Below are positions 5,648-9,512 of a DNA stretch of 9,512 nt, piece by piece. The notes below the pieces were generated by a model that worked only from the letters and a program-made list of their open reading frames with translations, was not told where the DNA came from and ran no database searches. The position numbers and the translations under genes were made by a program. Position 1 is the first letter of the stretch, and every line of letters starts with the position of its first letter. Source of the stretch: Paracoccaceae bacterium (GTDB lineage Bacteria > Pseudomonadota > Alphaproteobacteria > Rhodobacterales > Rhodobacteraceae). The stretch is from assembly GCA_023134935.1 (NCBI GenBank), contig JAGLUD010000014.1, positions 1 to 9,512 of the forward strand. Direction: 5' to 3'.

Positions 5648-7390
5648 ATGTTTAAACGATATTTTCCGATTTTGGAGTGGTCCAAGGGTTATGATCGCAG
5701 CACGTTGACGGATGATCTGGTCGCGGCGGTTATCGTGACGATCATGCTGATACCGCAATCTTTAGCGTATGCGCTGCTGGCAGGTTTGCCACCTGAAATG
5801 GGGCTGTATGCTGCGATTTTGCCATTGCTGGCCTACGCATTGTTCGGCCATAGCCGCACATTGGCGGTTGGGCCGGTGGCGGTTGTCTCGCTTATGACGG
5901 CGGCTGTGGTCGGCGATATGGCCTTGCAGGGTACTGCGGAATACGCGGCAATGGCGATTGCGCTGGCCATGATCTCGGGCGTTATATTGCTGGTGATGGG
6001 GCTGTTTCGGCTGGGGTTTCTGGCGAACTTCCTTAGCCATCCTGTGATATCCGGGTTTATGCTTGCGGCAACGCTGATTATTGCAACCAGCCAGATCAAA
6101 CATATCTTTGGTATCAGTGCATCGGGCAGCAATCTGATCGCGCTGATTGGTTCCCTGGCTGAAAACATTACCGACATGAACTTGATCACTTTGGCGATAG
6201 GCATTGCCGCCATCGGGTTTTTGTATTGGGCGCGCACGGGCATGAAGTCGTTGCTTGTACGGCTTGGCGTAGATGAAAAACTTGCGGGTATCCTGTCTAA
6301 AACGGGCCCGATTATCGTTGTGGTGATGACCACGACGGTGACATGGGCGCTGGGTTTGGCGGATAAAGGCGTTAGCGTCGTTGGTACGTTGCCCAGTGGT
6401 TTCCCACCTTTCAGTGTACCCACTTTCGATATGGGGGTCTGGGGGCAATTGTTTGGCTCAGCCGTTCTTATTTCGATCGTTGGTTTCGTTGAATCGATAT
6501 CGGTAGCGCAAACCCTTGCTGCGAAGCGGCGTCAGCAGATATCACCAGATCAGGAGCTGGTCGGGCTGGGCGCGGCCAATATCGCGTCCGCGTTTTCGGG
6601 TGGGTATCCTGTGACGGGCGGGTTGTCCCGATCTATTGTGAATTTTGATTCCGGCGCCAAGACGCCTGCGGCGGGTGGGTTTACTGCCGTCGGCGTGCTT
6701 ATTGCCGCGGTTTTTCTTACGCCGTTTCTATTCTTCCTGCCAAAGGCAACTTTGGCGGCCATTATAATCGTCGCAGTACTGTCATTGATGAATTTTGGTA
6801 AACTTAAACAGACATGGCATTATTCCAGAACCGATTTCGCGGCGATGGCGGCGACGATTATTCTGACGCTGACCTTCGGGGTGGAATTGGGGATTATCGC
6901 GGGTGTTGGCGTTTCCGTGTTTCTACACCTTTACCGTACTTCAAGACCACATTCCGCCATCGTTGGCCAAGTGCCAGGTACAGAGCATTTCCGGAACGTT
7001 AACCGTCACGAGGTCATCGTTACCCCTGAGATTTTCACAATCCGTATCGATGAAAGCCTCTATTTCCCCAATGCGCGGTTCCTTGAGGACAAGATTTACG
7101 ACGCCGTTGCCTCGGATGATCAGATCGAGCATGTGGTGCTGATGTGTTCGGCCGTAAACTTCATTGATGCCTCCGCGCTAGAAAGCCTTGAGGCCATTAA
7201 CGAGCGTCTTGGGCATTCAGACGTGATGTTGCACCTGTCAGAAGTGAAGGGGCCGGTTATGGACCGCCTGAAGCGCTCGCATTTTCTGGAGCATCTGTCT
7301 GGGCGGGTTTATCTGACCCAATACGATGCCGTGCACACGATCAACCCACATGTGGCTAATCGTGCGATGGAGATGTCACGGGTCGAATAG
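5648..7390 (+). CDS. SulP-family anion transporter with STAS domain
   Basis: SulP proteins are inner-membrane carriers of sulfate and other anions, including bicarbonate. The 580-residue product begins with the family's N-terminal motif (LTDDLVAAVIVTIMLIPQSLAYALLAGLPPEMGLY split over helices 1-2), continues with AVGPVAVVSLMTAA and LGFLANFLSHPVISGF, and has the later SGGYPVTGGLSRS segment, all standard for SulP. A cytoplasmic STAS domain covers about 454-565 (EIFTIRIDESLYFPNA, then VNFIDASALESLEAI). ATG 5648 has AGGGG (5636-5640) 7 bases upstream. A GTG at 5624, directly after the DUF442 stop, would add eight unconserved residues. Lying downstream of a persulfide dioxygenase, it could export the sulfite or sulfate produced, or import sulfate. 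This is inferred from context, and bicarbonate transport cannot be excluded. Confidence 0.92.
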   Translation: MFKRYFPILEWSKGYDRSTLTDDLVAAVIVTIMLIPQSLAYALLAGLPPEMGLYAAILPLLAYALFGHSRTLAVGPVAVVSLMTAAVVGDMALQGTAEYAAMAIALAMISGVILLVMGLFRLGFLANFLSHPVISGFMLAATLIIATSQIKHIFGISASGSNLIALIGSLAENITDMNLITLAIGIAAIGFLYWARTGMKSLLVRLGVDEKLAGILSKTGPIIVVVMTTTVTWALGLADKGVSVVGTLPSGFPPFSVPTFDMGVWGQLFGSAVLISIVGFVESISVAQTLAAKRRQQISPDQELVGLGAANIASAFSGGYPVTGGLSRSIVNFDSGAKTPAAGGFTAVGVLIAAVFLTPFLFFLPKATLAAIIIVAVLSLMNFGKLKQTWHYSRTDFAAMAATIILTLTFGVELGIIAGVGVSVFLHLYRTSRPHSAIVGQVPGTEHFRNVNRHEVIVTPEIFTIRIDESLYFPNARFLEDKIYDAVASDDQIEHVVLMCSAVNFIDASALESLEAINERLGHSDVMLHLSEVKGPVMDRLKRSHFLEHLSGRVYLTQYDAVHTINPHVANRAMEMSRVE

Positions 7391-7391
7391 T

Positions 7392-8291
7392 TTAGGCTGT
7401 TAACGCTTCGGGTTCCGGTAAACCGTTAGAGCGGCAACACGCCGTCACGGTATTCGCCAGAAGACAGGCGATGGTCATCGGACCAACGCCGCCTGGAACG
7501 GGAGTGATGGCACCTGCAACTTCGCTGGCAGACGCGAAATCTACGTCCCCAACCAAACGCATCTTTCCTTCGCCCCGTTCAGGCGCAGGAATGCGGTTGA
7601 TACCTACGTCAATCACAGTCGCACCGAGCTTAACCCAATCGGCGTTAATCATTTCGGCGCGGCCAACGGCGGCGACCAGAATGTCGGCGTTACGGCATAA
7701 CGCCTCGATATCTTTGGTGCGGGAATGGGCGATGGTGACTGTGCAGCTGTCCTTCAACAACAGCTGCGCCATAGGTTTGCCCACAATATTTGAACGCCCA
7801 ACGACAACCGCATTCATGCCCGACAGCGAGCCGTGCTTATCGCGCAGCATCATCAAACAGCCGAGCGGCGTGCAAGGCACCATGCTTTTCTGTCCTGTCG
7901 CCAAGCGCCCGACGTTCAGGATGTTAAATCCGTCCACGTCTTTTTCAGGAATGATGGCGTTGATCACGAGGTTTTCGTCAATATGATCCGGTACGGGCAG
8001 CTGGCATAGGATGCCGTGCACCGCTGGGTCGTTGTTCAACTGGTCGATTAACGCCAAGAGGTCGGCTTGGGGCGTGTCTGCGGGCAGCTTGTGTTCATAG
8101 GAATTCATCCCGCATTCGGCGGTCTGTTTGCCTTTGTTCCGCACGTAGACCTCAGAAGCAGGATCCTCGCCAACCAGAACCACCGCTAGACCCGGGGTAA
8201 TGCCTTGGGCTTTAAGGGTGGCAACATGCGCTGCCACCTTTTCGCGAACGGTTGCGGCGAAAGCTTTGCCGTCGATGATATCTGCTGTCAT
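7392..8291 (-). CDS. folD: Bifunctional methylene-THF dehydrogenase / methenyl-THF cyclohydrolase
   Basis: FolD converts 5,10-methylene-THF to 5,10-methenyl-THF with NADP+ and then hydrolyses this to 10-formyl-THF, reversibly, in the cytoplasm. The 299-residue protein has the catalytic pair Y49-x3-K53 (VYVRNKGK), QLPVPDHI (97-104), KDVDGF (117-122), PCTPLG (139-144), the nucleotide-binding loop GRSNIVGKP (165-173) and PVPGGVGP (264-271), the complete set for the family. The start has AGGAGG (8305-8300 on the minus strand) 8 bases upstream. It lies 24 bases downstream of fhs and is surely co-transcribed with it. Its stop is one base from the stop of the convergent SulP gene, leaving no room for an intergenic terminator. 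Confidence 0.97.
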   Translation of the reverse strand: MTADIIDGKAFAATVREKVAAHVATLKAQGITPGLAVVLVGEDPASEVYVRNKGKQTAECGMNSYEHKLPADTPQADLLALIDQLNNDPAVHGILCQLPVPDHIDENLVINAIIPEKDVDGFNILNVGRLATGQKSMVPCTPLGCLMMLRDKHGSLSGMNAVVVGRSNIVGKPMAQLLLKDSCTVTIAHSRTKDIEALCRNADILVAAVGRAEMINADWVKLGATVIDVGINRIPAPERGEGKMRLVGDVDFASASEVAGAITPVPGGVGPMTIACLLANTVTACCRSNGLPEPEALTA

Positions 8292-8315
8292 GATGAAATC
8301 CTCCTACCGCTTCTT

Positions 8316-9512
8316 TTAGAACAAACCTTCGATCTGTCCAGCGTCATTCAACATGATCGCTTCGGCAGATGGTTTGCGCGGTAGGCCCGGCATGGTCATG
8401 ATCTCGCCGCAGATAACGACGATGAAACCTGCACCGGCGGAAAGGCGGACTTCACGCACAGGAACCGAGTGGCCTGTCGGGGCCCCGCGAAGATCAGGAT
8501 CGGTCGAGAAACTGTATTGCGTCTTCGCCATGCATACGGGCAGGTGGCCAAAACCGGCTTCTTCCCATGTCTTCAACTGGGCGCGAATTTTCTTGTCGGC
8601 CATGACTTCATCGGCGCGATAAACACGCTTGGCGATGGTTTCGATTTTCTCGAACAACGGCATGTCGTCAGGGTAAAGCGGTGCGAACTGCGCGACGTTG
8701 GCATCGGCGATTTCTACGACGCGTTTGGATAACGCCTCAATACCTTTCGAGCCATGCTCCCAATGCTTACACAAAATCGCTTCGGAGCCGTGGGTGGCGA
8801 CGTAATCGATCACCGCCTGGACCTCGGCATCAGTGTCGGTTACGAAATGGTTAATCGCTACAACAACCGGCACGCCGAAAGCTTTCATGTTTTCGATATG
8901 GCGGCCAAGGTTTGGTGCTCCTGCGTTCACCGCGTCAACGTCTTCAGCGCCAAGATCAGCGCGGGCGATGCCGCCGTTCATTTTCATGGCGCGAATTGTT
9001 GCTACCAGTACAACAACGTCGGGTGCGATATCCGCTTTGCTGCATTTGATGTTCATGAACTTTTCAGCGCCCAGATCGGCACCAAAGCCAGCTTCGGTCA
9101 CAACGTAGTCCGCTAGTTTCAGCGCGGTTTTGGTTGCCACAACAGAGTTACAACCGTGCGCGATATTGGCGAACGGGCCGCCGTGAACGAACGCCGGGTT
9201 GTTTTCGAGCGTCTGGACCAGATTTGGCTGCATTGCTTGTTGCAACAGAACCGTCATCGCGCCGTCAGCTTTGATGTCGCGACAATAGATTGGTTTACGA
9301 TCGCGCGTATAGGCCACGATGATGTCGCCAAGGCGTTGTTGAAGGTCGTCCAGATCATCTGCCAGACACAGGATCGCCATAACTTCGGAGGCCACGGTGA
9401 TATCGAAACCCGTTTGGCGCGCGAACCCGTTGGCGATGCCGCCAAGGCTGATAACCGTGTCGCGAAGGGCGCGGTCGTTCATGTCCATGACGCGCTTCCA
9501 TGTGATGCGACG
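8316..9512 (-). CDS. fhs: Formate-tetrahydrofolate ligase (10-formyl-THF synthetase), 5' end outside window
   Basis: Fhs activates formate with ATP and tetrahydrofolate to give 10-formyl-THF, feeding one-carbon units into purine and methionine metabolism, or working in reverse with FolD to oxidise methyl-derived C1 units to formate. The reading frame is open to the window edge: eight codons (RRITWKRV) precede the methionine at 9488, and [15 protein letters not shown] is internal family sequence, so that ATG is not the start. The visible 398 residues include [26 protein letters not shown] and the family signature [12 protein letters not shown], and end in GLF. Against a usual length near 557, about 160 N-terminal residues, with the glycine-rich ATP-binding signature, lie beyond the window. 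The pair with folD is common in Roseobacter-type bacteria, where it can serve C1 units released from methylated compounds. That link is family knowledge, not visible here. Confidence 0.97.
   Translation of the reverse strand, partial: RRITWKRVMDMNDRALRDTVISLGGIANGFARQTGFDITVASEVMAILCLADDLDDLQQRLGDIIVAYTRDRKPIYCRDIKADGAMTVLLQQAMQPNLVQTLENNPAFVHGGPFANIAHGCNSVVATKTALKLADYVVTEAGFGADLGAEKFMNIKCSKADIAPDVVVLVATIRAMKMNGGIARADLGAEDVDAVNAGAPNLGRHIENMKAFGVPVVVAINHFVTDTDAEVQAVIDYVATHGSEAILCKHWEHGSKGIEALSKRVVEIADANVAQFAPLYPDDMPLFEKIETIAKRVYRADEVMADKKIRAQLKTWEEAGFGHLPVCMAKTQYSFSTDPDLRGAPTGHSVPVREVRLSAGAGFIVVICGEIMTMPGLPRKPSAEAIMLNDAGQIEGLF

Noticed and set aside
5762..6448. Minus-strand open frames over sulP
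   Set aside because: They overlap conserved SulP sequence, and their His/Arg/Gln-rich products look like shadows of the transmembrane coding strand.
1..9512. Mobile element, phage, defence system or CRISPR array
   Set aside because: No transposase, integrase, repeat array or defence-type domain is seen. Nearly all sequence is accounted for by recognisable genes in tight operons.

Overview
The window looks like a chromosomal segment of an alphaproteobacterium of the order Rhodobacterales, most likely a marine Roseobacter-group organism. The grounds are the moderately GC-rich coding sequence, the gene order lnt-metK-trmB, the short DksA-type zinc-finger protein and the fhs-folD pair. This placement rests on recognised protein families and gene order, not on a database search. 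I see no insertion sequence, phage gene, CRISPR array, tRNA or rRNA. Coding density is very high and no gene-free stretch exceeds about 115 bases.

Left part (1-2424, + strand): the 3' end of lnt (lipoprotein N-acylation), a 115-base leader, then metK (S-adenosylmethionine synthase) and trmB (tRNA m7G46 methyltransferase). The last two are 5 bases apart, so a SAM producer is directly followed by a SAM user. metK probably starts at a TTG (527), and its Shine-Dalgarno (SD) sequence can be folded into a hairpin.

Middle part (2425-4278, + strand): a three-gene unit of a 105-residue TraR/DksA-type RNA-polymerase-binding protein, a 67-residue helical protein of unknown function, and an APC-family permease whose start overlaps the preceding stop codon. 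The first gene has a long 5' hairpin that buries its SD.

Persulfide/sulfur cassette (4279-7390, + strand): after a promoter region with an imperfect inverted repeat come a metallo-beta-lactamase-fold protein of the Blh/ETHE1 persulfide dioxygenase type, a DUF442 (TIGR01244) sulfurtransferase/phosphatase-like protein that seems to lack its C-terminal end, and a SulP anion transporter with a STAS domain. The likely job is to oxidise sulfane sulfur (persulfide) to sulfite and move the oxyanion across the membrane. A BigR/SqrR-type regulator would be expected but is not in the window.

Right part (7392-9512, - strand): folD and upstream fhs (5' end outside the window). These interconvert formate, 10-formyl-, methenyl- and methylene-tetrahydrofolate. 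folD converges on sulP with a single base between the two stop codons.

Most of this is ordinary core metabolism. The points that deserve a second look are the SD-sequestering hairpins of metK and the DksA-like gene, the paired hairpins between blh and the DUF442 gene, the shortened DUF442 protein separated from SulP by one in-frame amber codon, and the operator-like repeat in front of blh.
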